From assembly GCA_031180725.1 (NCBI GenBank), contig JAPSLO010000005.1:310001-374000 (forward strand): a stretch of DNA of 64,000 bases, written 5' to 3'. The notes under the pieces were generated by a model that saw nothing but the letters and a program-made list of their open reading frames with translations, was not told the origin of the DNA and searched no databases. This stretch comes from Roseomonas sp. GTDB taxonomy: Bacteria; Pseudomonadota; Alphaproteobacteria; Acetobacterales; Acetobacteraceae. This document shows positions 57,698 to 64,000 of the stretch, piece by piece (the stretch's first letter is position 1; every line of letters begins with the position of its first letter). Both the position numbers and the translations under genes were made by a program.

Positions 57698-58360
57698 ATG
57701 CACGCCCTCGTCGTCGTAGCGCATCCTGACACCGCATCCTTCACCCATGCTGTCGCACGCCAGGTGATCGCAGGCATCGAAACGCATCCGGGCCACACGA
57801 GTGAACTGGCCGATCTCGCGGCCGAGGGCTTCGACCCGCGCTTCACGGTTGCGGACCTTGGGCTGTTCAACCGCCGTGGCGCTGCCGAAGCCAGCGTCCT
57901 CGCAGAACAGCAGCGGATCGACCGGGCCGACCTGCTGGTGCTGGCCTACCCGGTCTATTGGTGGTCCATGCCTGGCCTGCTCAAGGGGTGGATCGACCGC
58001 GTCTTCACCCAGGGCTGGGCTTATGACGACCTGCCGGAAGGGCGTACGGTGAAGATGCTCGGCCGCTTGGCGGTCCAGCTGATCGGCATCGGAGGCGCCG
58101 ACCAGCGGACCTACGCGCGGCATGGCTATGCCGATGCCATGCAGACGCAGATCGACCACGGGATCTTCGGCTATTGCGGCGCACCGGTGGTGGGGTCGGA
58201 CTTGCTGCTGCATTCCGATGCACCATCGCGGGAGAAGGCGCTGCGCCAAGCCTTTGAGATCGGAAGCAGATTGGCCGTAGCGGCACCGCACTGGCGCACC
58301 GCACCGCCGCATCTGGGCCCGGCGGAGAGGAACGGCGCCGCGGTCACCCCTGGACCGTGA
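57698..58360 (+). CDS. Flavodoxin-fold NAD(P)H-dependent oxidoreductase
   Basis: 220 aa. It starts MHALVVVAHPDTASFTHAVARQVIAGIE, the FMN/FAD phosphate-binding loop of the NQO1/KefF/MdaB family, and has DLLVLAYPVYWWSMPGLLKGWIDRVFTQGWAY, the second flavin-binding region. Such enzymes reduce quinones by two electrons to avoid radicals. Start ATG at 57698 has AAAGG 7 nt upstream. Divergent from the TetR-type regulator, which probably represses it, and followed by an intrinsic terminator. Confidence 0.9.
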   Translation: MHALVVVAHPDTASFTHAVARQVIAGIETHPGHTSELADLAAEGFDPRFTVADLGLFNRRGAAEASVLAEQQRIDRADLLVLAYPVYWWSMPGLLKGWIDRVFTQGWAYDDLPEGRTVKMLGRLAVQLIGIGGADQRTYARHGYADAMQTQIDHGIFGYCGAPVVGSDLLLHSDAPSREKALRQAFEIGSRLAVAAPHWRTAPPHLGPAERNGAAVTPGP

Positions 58361-58454
58361 AAGCAGGACCAGCGATCCCAAGGGCTTTCCAGCAGGTTCG
58401 GTGAGCTGAAGGGAAGTAGGCAGAGGCTCTCAGCCTCGTTCCGCCGCGCCGATA

Positions 58455-58476
58455 CCCGGCGCGCATGCGCGCCGGG
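58455..58476. repeat. 22-bp perfect palindrome
   Basis: Two 11-bp arms (CCCGGCGCGCA and TGCGCGCCGGG) meet without a spacer at 58455-58476, between the oxidoreductase gene and the terminator that follows. As a self-complementary site it could also be a cruciform or a binding site for a dimer. Confidence 0.55.
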
Positions 58477-58491
58477 CCTGTATCCCACCTT

Positions 58492-58509
58492 CCCCGCTTC
58501 GGGGATTTT
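58492..58509 (+). terminator. Intrinsic terminator after the oxidoreductase gene
   Basis: CCCCG (58492-58496), loop CTT and CGGGG (58500-58504) are followed by ATTTT. A short but classic stem and T-run on the plus strand. Confidence 0.65.
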
Positions 58510-58657
58510 GTGCGAAAAAGGCTAGCCTCGGGAACGGGTGGAATTTGTCCGAAAACCGTCCCGCGCCACACGCGCCGCGTGCGTCCAGGCGATGCTCGCA
58601 CCCTCGCTTAGGCCGTAGCCCTGCCCAGATCGGGCAGCTTGGCCGCCGATCGCGGCG

Positions 58658-58951
58658 CTAATGGCGCCGCACCGCCTCCACTCCGCCGCCCCGCACCAGG
58701 CCACGACGGCGCAGGCAGTCATTGTAGGCACGGAGCACCGCCTGCTCCCGCTCACGCGCCAAGCGATCCATGAGGTTCGGATTGTCGAAGTTCTGCTGCC
58801 GGCCCAGGTTCCGCGCCGGCGTGCTCGCCTCCGCCTCGGAGCGGCAGGCGGCCGCCTCCGGGCCCTGCGGCCCGGCCATAGGGACGGGGCGTGTGGTGCC
58901 CCCGCAGGCAGCCAGCGGCAGCAGCACCGCCAGGATCAGGGCGGCCCTCAT
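58658..58951 (-). CDS. Small putative lipoprotein
   Basis: 97 aa. The N-terminus MRAALILAVLLPLAACGG is a lipoprotein signal with the lipobox LAAC, so the mature protein should begin at Cys16 and be anchored in a membrane. The rest is polar with two further Cys (AACRSE and NDCLRRRG) that might form a disulfide. No family recognised. The ATG at 58951 overlaps the nudC stop in an ATGA, implying joint translation. Confidence 0.78.
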   Translation of the reverse strand: MRAALILAVLLPLAACGGTTRPVPMAGPQGPEAAACRSEAEASTPARNLGRQQNFDNPNLMDRLAREREQAVLRAYNDCLRRRGLVRGGGVEAVRRH

Positions 58952-59877
58952 GCCACGCTCTCCAGCCAATCCTCGATCAGGCGCCGCGCGATCGAATCGA
59001 CCCGCGGCAGGGAAAAGCCATGCGCCTGGTGATCACGCACTTCCTGGGCGGTGAACCAGCGGGCGTCGCGCAGCTCCTCCGGGTCGATGCGGATCGCGTC
59101 GCTCAGCCCCTCCGCATGGAAGCCAAGCATGATGGAGGAAGGAAAAGGCCAGGGCTGCGAGGAGTGATAAAGCGCGCGCCCCACCTCCACGCCGGTTTCC
59201 TCCTTCACCTCGCGGCGCACCGCCTCCTCCAGGCTCTCGCCCGGCTCAACGAAGCCCGCCAGCGTCGAATACATGGTTGTGTTGGGGAAGCGCTGCGAAT
59301 GGCCCAGCAGGCAGCGGTCGCCGCGGATCACCAGCATGATCACCGCCGGGTCGGTGCGCGGGAAATGCTGCGTGTTGCAGTTCTGGCAAACCATCACATG
59401 GCCCGCGCTGCGCGGCGCGCAGCCATGGCCGCAGACGCCGCAGAAGCGGTGCCGCGTGCGCCAGTGCATCATGCCGCGGGCATGGGCCAGCACACTGGCC
59501 TCCCCTGCCGGCAGCAGCCCCGCCACCTGGCGCAGATCGGCGAAGCTGCCCATGCCTTCCGGCAGCAGCGGCAGCGGGTCCTCGGCGGCCGAGCAATCCA
59601 CCGCGAAGACCGGCCGGCCGTCCCACAGGCCCAGGAAGGCCCATGGCCCGCCCTGCATCCGCACCGCCTCCGCCGCGGCGCCGGTCAGCAGCACGGCCTC
59701 CGGCTGCCCGGCCTCCAGCCCCTTCATCAGGCTGCGGCTGCGCCAGACGGGGGCGAACAGCGTCTCCGGATCCGCCAGGGCCTGGGCGATGTAGTCGGCG
59801 TCATCCCGCTTCGCCGCCGCGCGGTCGAGCGGGCTGCCCGTATAGGCGTTGGGACGGCTGGCAGGGATGGACAGCAT
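58948..59877 (-). CDS. nudC: NADH pyrophosphatase (NudC, NAD-decapping type)
   Basis: 309 aa. Hydrolyses NADH to NMNH and AMP and can remove NAD caps from RNA. The zinc ribbon has four Cys in CGVCGHGC...CQNCN; the Nudix box GFVEPGESLEEAVRREVKEETGVEVG is complete; the downstream QPWPFPSSIMLGF matches the NudC-specific SQPWPFPxS signature. Start ATG at 59877. Confidence 0.95.
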   Translation of the reverse strand: MLSIPASRPNAYTGSPLDRAAAKRDDADYIAQALADPETLFAPVWRSRSLMKGLEAGQPEAVLLTGAAAEAVRMQGGPWAFLGLWDGRPVFAVDCSAAEDPLPLLPEGMGSFADLRQVAGLLPAGEASVLAHARGMMHWRTRHRFCGVCGHGCAPRSAGHVMVCQNCNTQHFPRTDPAVIMLVIRGDRCLLGHSQRFPNTTMYSTLAGFVEPGESLEEAVRREVKEETGVEVGRALYHSSQPWPFPSSIMLGFHAEGLSDAIRIDPEELRDARWFTAQEVRDHQAHGFSLPRVDSIARRLIEDWLESVA

Positions 59878-59989
59878 GCGGGCCGGACCCTGCCACGCGC
59901 GCGGGGGCGCGACAACCGAGGGGCGTGAATCCCACCCCGCATTCCGTCACCACCCCACCATTGCCCCGCGGGCCCGGAGACCCGATATT

Positions 59990-60096
59990 GGGTGCCGGAA
60001 GGTCGGCGACGGACGTGCCCCTCGCCAACCCGGTCAGGTCCGGAAGGAAGCAGCCGTAACGAGTTCTCGCGCGGGTCGCCCGCCGGCCTTCCACCC
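59990..60096 (+). ncRNA. ffs: Signal recognition particle RNA, small bacterial type (4.5S)
   Basis: The universally conserved apical part GGTCAGGTCCGGAAGGAAGC (60032-60051) followed by AGCCGTAA is the binding site for Ffh. The flanks pair: GGAAGG (59997-60002) with CCTTCC (60087-60092), GGCGAC (60005-60010) with GTCGCC (60075-60080), and GGGTG with CACCC at the ends. The limits are set by this closing stem and may be off by a few bases. It lies directly upstream of dnaX. Confidence 0.93.
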
Positions 60097-60201
60097 CATC
60101 CGCGATCGGCCGAGGTGCCCCGCACCGAGGCGCCGAGCCGCGGGTTGCGGCAACCTCTGAGGCCCCGGTATCCGGGCCAGGCTTCGCACCCGGACCCCCG
60201 C

Positions 60202-62112
60202 ATGGCCAGCGACATCTTCGGCAATTCGATCGAGCCTGAGGCGGAACTGCCCGAACCGCCCGCGCCCGAAGGGCCTGGCCTGTTCGGCGACGCCCCGACA
60301 CCGGCCACCGCCCCATCTCCTGTCCCGGCCGAGTCGCCCGCTGCGGCCGCGCCACCCGCCACGCCCTATCGCGTGTTGGCGCGCAAATACCGCCCCACCA
60401 GCTTCGCTGACCTGATCGGGCAGGAAGCGCTGGTCCGCACCCTGCGGAATGCCTTCGCCCAGGGCCGCGTGCACCACGCCTTCATGCTGACCGGCGTCCG
60501 CGGCGTGGGAAAGACCACCACCGCCCGCATCATCGCCCGCGCCCTGAACTGTGTCGGCCCCGACGGCAAGGGCGGCCCGACACCGGATCCCTGCGGCGTC
60601 TGCGCCGAATGCCGCGCCATCCTCGCCGACCGCCACCCGGATGTGCAGGAGCTGGACGCCGCCAGCAGCAACAGCGTGGACGATGTGCGCGAGTTGCGTG
60701 AACGCCTGCGCTTCCGTCCCGCCCAGGGCCGCTTCAAGGTCATCATCCTGGACGAGGTCCACATGCTGTCCTCGGCAGCGTTCAACGCGTTGCTGAAGAC
60801 GCTGGAGGAACCGCCGCCCGACGTGAAGTTCATGCTGGCCACCACCGAGCTGCGGAAGGTGCCGGCCACCATCCTCTCGCGCTGCCAGACCTTCCACCTG
60901 CGCCGCGTCCCGCAGGAGGTGCTGCGCGAGCATTTCGCGCGCATCTGCGACAAGGAAGGCGTGGCCGCGGAGCCGGAGGCGCTGGCCATGGTGGCGCGCG
61001 CCGCCGATGGCTCGGTGCGCGATGGCCTCTCCATCCTGGACCAGGCCATCGCGCTGGCCGGCGACGGCGCCGAGGGCGCCATGGTGAAGGCCGAGAGCGT
61101 GCGGGAGATGCTCGGCCTTGCCGACCGCGCGCTGGCGCTGTCGCTCATGGAGGCACTGATGGCCGGCAATGTCGCCGGCGCGCTTGATCTTTCCACCCAG
61201 GCACATGAGCGCGGCACGGATCCCGGCGTGATGATCGCCGACCTGCTGGCGCTGACGCATCTGCTCTCCCGCCTGAAGACCATCCCGGCGCTGCGCAAGG
61301 ATCCCGCGCTGACCGAGGACGAGCGCATGCGCGGTGCCGCGCTGGCCGACAAGCTTTCCATCCCCGTTCTCGCCCGCGCCTGGCAGATGCTGCTGAAGGG
61401 CGCGCAGGAAGTGGCGCAGGACGGCGTGGACCGCCGCGCCGCGGCGGAGATGGTGCTGATCCGCCTGGCCCATGCAGCGGAACTGCCGACGCCAGGAGAT
61501 CTGGTGCGGCGCCTGGTGGAACAGGGCGCGACCGGCAGCGCGGCGCCGGCACCGCCCTCTGGGCCGCCCAGCGGCGGGCTGCGCGCGATCGCCGGCGGCG
61601 GCGCGGTGGCCGCCGCGGTCGCCGCGCCGGCGCCGGTCGCGCCGCCGCAGCCGGGAAGCTGGCGCGAGGTGGTGGCGATGACCTCGGGCAAGGAGCCGCA
61701 GCTGCATGCGGAGCTGCGCCTCTTCGCGCATCCCGTCAGCGTTACGCCCGGCCGCATCGAGCTGCGGCCCGCCGAGGGCGCGCCGCGCGACATGTCGCAG
61801 CGTCTGGCGGCCTTCCTGCTGAACGCCACCGGCACACGCTGGACGATCAGCCTGGTGAACAGCGGCGGCCAGCCGACGCTGGCCGAACAAGGCCGCATGG
61901 CGGAAGCCGACCGGCTGGCGCTGGCGAAGCTGCACCCGCTGGTGCAGGCCGTGCTGGCCACCTTCCCCGGCGCCACCATTGAGGAAGTGCGCGACGCCAG
62001 CCTGGATGCCTATGGCCTGCCGCCGCCCTCGGCCGAGGAAGGCCGCGATTTCGCCCCCCCCGATGCCGAACCCGCCGGCATGGATGACGACCTGACCAAC
62101 GAGGAGGACTGA
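60202..62112 (+). CDS. dnaX: DNA polymerase III subunit tau (clamp loader)
   Basis: 636 aa. Residues 1-55 are a Pro/Ala-rich extension, then the AAA+ core: YRVLARKYRPTSFADLIGQE, Walker A GVRGVGKTTTAR, four-Cys zinc module ending CGVCAECRAI, Walker B VIILDEVHML, and the SRC motif in ILSRCQTF. The C-terminal region (about 420-636) is the tau-type extension. No A-rich slippery heptamer is visible, so a shorter gamma form by frameshift is unlikely. ATG at 60202 is chosen because it follows the ffs gene; it lacks a strong Shine-Dalgarno sequence. Confidence 0.95.
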   Translation: MASDIFGNSIEPEAELPEPPAPEGPGLFGDAPTPATAPSPVPAESPAAAAPPATPYRVLARKYRPTSFADLIGQEALVRTLRNAFAQGRVHHAFMLTGVRGVGKTTTARIIARALNCVGPDGKGGPTPDPCGVCAECRAILADRHPDVQELDAASSNSVDDVRELRERLRFRPAQGRFKVIILDEVHMLSSAAFNALLKTLEEPPPDVKFMLATTELRKVPATILSRCQTFHLRRVPQEVLREHFARICDKEGVAAEPEALAMVARAADGSVRDGLSILDQAIALAGDGAEGAMVKAESVREMLGLADRALALSLMEALMAGNVAGALDLSTQAHERGTDPGVMIADLLALTHLLSRLKTIPALRKDPALTEDERMRGAALADKLSIPVLARAWQMLLKGAQEVAQDGVDRRAAAEMVLIRLAHAAELPTPGDLVRRLVEQGATGSAAPAPPSGPPSGGLRAIAGGGAVAAAVAAPAPVAPPQPGSWREVVAMTSGKEPQLHAELRLFAHPVSVTPGRIELRPAEGAPRDMSQRLAAFLLNATGTRWTISLVNSGGQPTLAEQGRMAEADRLALAKLHPLVQAVLATFPGATIEEVRDASLDAYGLPPPSAEEGRDFAPPDAEPAGMDDDLTNEED

Positions 62113-62117
62113 GGGCC

Positions 62118-62459
62118 ATGAAGAACCTCGGCAACATGCTGAAGCAGGCGCAGCAGATGCAGGCGCGCATGCAGGAGATGCAGGCGAAGCTGGAAGCCAT
62201 GGAGGTGGAAGGCCAGTCCGGCGCCGGCATGGTGAAGGTGAAGCTCTCCGGCAAGGGCGACCTGCGCCGCGTGACCATCGACCCCTCGCTGCTCAGCGCC
62301 GACGAGAAGGAAGTGCTGGAGGACCTGCTGGTGGCCGCGCATGCGGATGCCAAGCAGAAGGTGGAATCCGCCATGGCCGAGGAGATGCAGAAGGCCACCG
62401 CCGGCCTGAACATCCCCGGCGGCCTGGGTGGCCTGGGCGGCTTGAAGCTGCCTTTCTGA
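62118..62459 (+). CDS. YbaB/EbfC-family nucleoid-associated protein
   Basis: 113 aa. The pattern MKNLGNMLKQAQQMQARMQEMQAKLEAMEVEGQSGAGMVKVKLSGKG, then VTIDPSLLSADEKEVLEDLLVAAHADA and a Gly-rich C-terminus, is typical of this small dimeric DNA-binding family. It sits between dnaX and recR, its usual place, 5 bp after dnaX. Confidence 0.96.
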   Translation: MKNLGNMLKQAQQMQARMQEMQAKLEAMEVEGQSGAGMVKVKLSGKGDLRRVTIDPSLLSADEKEVLEDLLVAAHADAKQKVESAMAEEMQKATAGLNIPGGLGGLGGLKLPF

Positions 62460-62577
62460 AGCAGGTGCCACGGGCCGCGAATGCGGCCCCGCGCACAGAC
62501 TACGCGCCATGTCGGGCGCGCCAGTGCGTCGGCGCGCAGCCAAGCCACCGGAGGCGGCGCCCGGCGCCTGAGGGCCT

Positions 62578-63180
62578 ATGAACGACTTTGCCAACGACCC
62601 CATCGAGCGCCTGATCGCCCTGCTGGCGAAGATGCCCGGCATGGGCCGGCGCAGTGCGCGCCGCGCCGTGCTGAAGATGCTGATGCGCCCGCAGGAGACG
62701 ATGCTGCCGCTGGCCGAGGCGCTAACGGAAGCCGCCCGCGCCGTGCGGCCCTGCGAGCTGTGCGGCAACCTGGATGCGAAATCCCCCTGCGGTATCTGCC
62801 GCGACCCCCAGCGCGACCGCCACCTGGTCTGCGTGGTGGAAGGCGTGGCGGATCTCTGGGCGCTGGAACGCGCCCATGCACATCGCGGCCTTTACCACGT
62901 GTTGGGCGGCGTGCTCTCCCCGCTGGGTGGCGTGGGGCCAGAGGATCTGGCGATTCAGCCGCTGGTGGCCCGCATCGCGGCGGGCGGGGTGGAGGAGGTG
63001 ATCGTCGCGCTGCCCGCCACGGTGGATGGCACCGCGACGGCGCACTACCTGACGGACCGCCTGAAGCCGACTGGTGTTGCCGTCACACGGCTGGCGCAGG
63101 GCGTGCCGGTGGGCGGTGCGCTGGACGTGCTGGATGAAGGTACGCTGGCCGCCGCGCTGCGGGCGCGGCGGCCGGTCTAG
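62578..63180 (+). CDS. recR: Recombination mediator RecR
   Basis: 200 aa. Helix-hairpin-helix KMPGMGRRSARRAVLKML, zinc finger C-x2-C ... C-x2-C (CELCGNLDAKSPCGIC), then Toprim domain with VVEGVADLWALE. Together with RecO it loads RecA on gapped DNA. Start ATG at 62578 has GAGGG 4 nt upstream; 118 bp after the ybaB gene. Confidence 0.97.
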   Translation: MNDFANDPIERLIALLAKMPGMGRRSARRAVLKMLMRPQETMLPLAEALTEAARAVRPCELCGNLDAKSPCGICRDPQRDRHLVCVVEGVADLWALERAHAHRGLYHVLGGVLSPLGGVGPEDLAIQPLVARIAAGGVEEVIVALPATVDGTATAHYLTDRLKPTGVAVTRLAQGVPVGGALDVLDEGTLAAALRARRPV

Positions 63181-63186
63181 AGAGGC

Positions 63187-63696
63187 TTACACTCCCGACT
63201 TCGCGCCCTGCGCCTCGAGTTCCATGTAGCGGCGCACGGTCGGGCTGAGGTTCTCCTCGATCCAGCGCGCCATCGCCATCTCCTCGTTCAGGCTCTGCTC
63301 CAGCAGAGAGGGCGCGGAGGAGTCGCCAGCGATGGAAGCCATCTCGAGCAGTGCGCGGTAGGTGGCGATCTCGAAATGTTCGAAGGCGTAGTTGGCGAAG
63401 GTGTTCTTCACCACCTCATCCTGCATCACCGCATGGCCCATCGCCGCCATGTTGCCGGTGATGCTGGTCGCGATGTCCTTCAGGGAGGAGGGCGAGGAAC
63501 CCAGCCCGGAGAGGATCTGCGCGATACGTTCCTGCTGGCGCTGGCTTTCCTGCACATGCAACCGCAAGCGTTCGCGCATCTCCGGATAGTTCTCCAGCCG
63601 TTCAACCTGGCGCTGGCAAAGCTGGATGGCCTGGGCCTCCAGCGCATGGGCGTTGCGCAGGCCAGTGATGTAAATGTCGCGGTATCCGGTCGCCAT
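63187..63696 (-). CDS. DUF892/YciE-type ferritin-like protein
   Basis: 169 aa, four-helix bundle. The family pattern is clear: YITGLRNAHALEAQAIQLCQRQVERLENYPEMRERLRLHVQES, then HAVMQDEVVKNTFANYAFEHFEIATYRALLEMA, with acidic and His residues that bind metal. Members are often induced by osmotic or general stress. Start ATG at 63696. Convergent with recR, 6 bp apart. Confidence 0.9.
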   Translation of the reverse strand: MATGYRDIYITGLRNAHALEAQAIQLCQRQVERLENYPEMRERLRLHVQESQRQQERIAQILSGLGSSPSSLKDIATSITGNMAAMGHAVMQDEVVKNTFANYAFEHFEIATYRALLEMASIAGDSSAPSLLEQSLNEEMAMARWIEENLSPTVRRYMELEAQGAKSGV

Positions 63697-63795
63697 GGGG
63701 CTCTCCTGCCGTTCAGTTGCCGGCCAACGGCCAGCCGCCGCCCCTGGTTCCTTGCCCCTCGCCTGCCCGCCGGCTTCATGCTATGCGGCCGGCGG

Positions 63796-63872
63796 GTTCC
63801 CGTAGCTCAGCTGGATAGAGCACCAGATTCCTAATCTGGGGGCCGTGGGTTCGAATCCCGCCGGGAACACCA
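63796..63872 (+). tRNA. tRNA-Arg (anticodon CCT)
   Basis: 77 nt with encoded CCA. Acceptor GTTCCCG (63796-63802) pairs with CGGGAAC (63862-63868). The anticodon arm is CCAGA-TTCCTAA-TCTGG, giving anticodon CCT for AGG codons, and the T arm has GTGGGTTCGAATCCCGC. AGG is rare in the neighbouring genes. Confidence 0.97.
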
Positions 63873-64000
63873 TTCCTTCCTGCAAACTCGCTCTCCGGTT
63901 GGGTGGCCGGCGCCTGGAACCGCAGGTTGCGCCAGGGTTGGCGCGGCGACCTTGGGAGTGCTGGGGCCACGTAGGGCCGGAATTCTCTCTCCGGACGGCG
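63873..64000. other. Non-coding end of window
   Basis: 128 bp after the tRNA gene. A 5-bp inverted repeat CCGGA...TCCGG near 63976-63993 might end tRNA transcription. No gene is supported. Confidence 0.3.

Noticed and set aside
60034-61935. Long minus-strand frame (over 600 codons) opposite dnaX
   Set aside because: The sequence is His/Gln/Arg-rich without any family pattern, and it is a shadow of the strongly supported dnaX frame in very GC-rich DNA.
60202-62112. Possible programmed frameshift in dnaX
   Set aside because: No A AAA AAG-type slippery heptamer or adjacent stem was seen, so only the long tau form is annotated.
63776-63970. Minus-strand 64-aa frame containing GGIRTHGPQIRNLVLYPAE
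   Set aside because: It is the translation of the tRNA-Arg gene in reverse; this kind of peptide is a well-known false gene call over tRNAs.

Overview
The window is very GC-rich, densely coded DNA from an alphaproteobacterium. The best guess is the Acetobacteraceae, close to Roseomonas-type organisms. The grounds are the F1-only ATP synthase operon in the order atpH-A-G-D-C without F0 genes, the block ffs-dnaX-ybaB-recR, several single Bug/TctC-type binding proteins, a histidinol-phosphatase of the inositol-monophosphatase family, a MutL with the endonuclease motif, and GC-rich palindromes between genes. The taxonomic call is inference; no rRNA gene is present. No insertion sequence, prophage or CRISPR array was seen.

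Layout. 1-3146: two neighbouring GH10 xylanases (the first cut by the window edge) and a ferritin-like diiron protein. 3258-8353: F1 ATP synthase. 8675-14970: a minus-strand run resembling a catabolic operon (solute-binding protein, amidohydrolase, TctC-type binding protein, enolase-superfamily enzyme, EamA-type transporter). 15123-20041: exported beta-carbonic anhydrase, SIMPL-domain protein, metallo-beta-lactamase-fold hydrolase, MtgA and MutL. 20178-24648: the heptose pathway (HldD, a nucleotidyltransferase-GmhB fusion, GmhA, HldE). 24927-30681: a compositionally softer stretch with an FG-GAP repeat protein, a GT9 glycosyltransferase and three methyltransferases. 30804-34508: NAD synthetase and a two-gene ABC-2 glycan exporter. 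Together 20-34.5 kb looks like a surface-glycan region.

34795-38291: M17 aminopeptidase, MarR-type regulator, 2-hydroxyacid dehydrogenase and a small membrane protein. 38288-44162: a YejABEF-type peptide importer. 44282-46869: HisN, a membrane-anchored cytochrome c and prephenate dehydratase. 47161-49165: a Rossmann/SAF-domain oxidoreductase beside an RmlC-like epimerase. 49334-52355: DUF3297, YdcF, SGNH-hydrolase-like and EcsC-family proteins. 52348-52972: a toxin-antitoxin pair of Doc toxin and AbrB/MazE-fold antitoxin. 53151-56737: hslU and hslV, split by an inserted ArsR-MFS pair. 56999-58360: a divergent TetR/flavodoxin-like oxidoreductase pair. 58658-63180: lipoprotein, NudC, SRP RNA, dnaX, ybaB, recR. 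63187-63872: DUF892 ferritin-like protein and tRNA-Arg(CCT).

I did not find an obvious new defence or mobile system. The most interesting signals are the nucleotidyltransferase-GmhB fusion with a changed zinc site, the hslV/hslU operon interrupted by an ArsR-MFS cassette with two matching operators, the Doc/AbrB hybrid module with a readable promoter and an adjacent perfect palindrome, families of multi-hairpin intergenic elements, and an abrupt low-GC3 patch inside the aminopeptidase gene.
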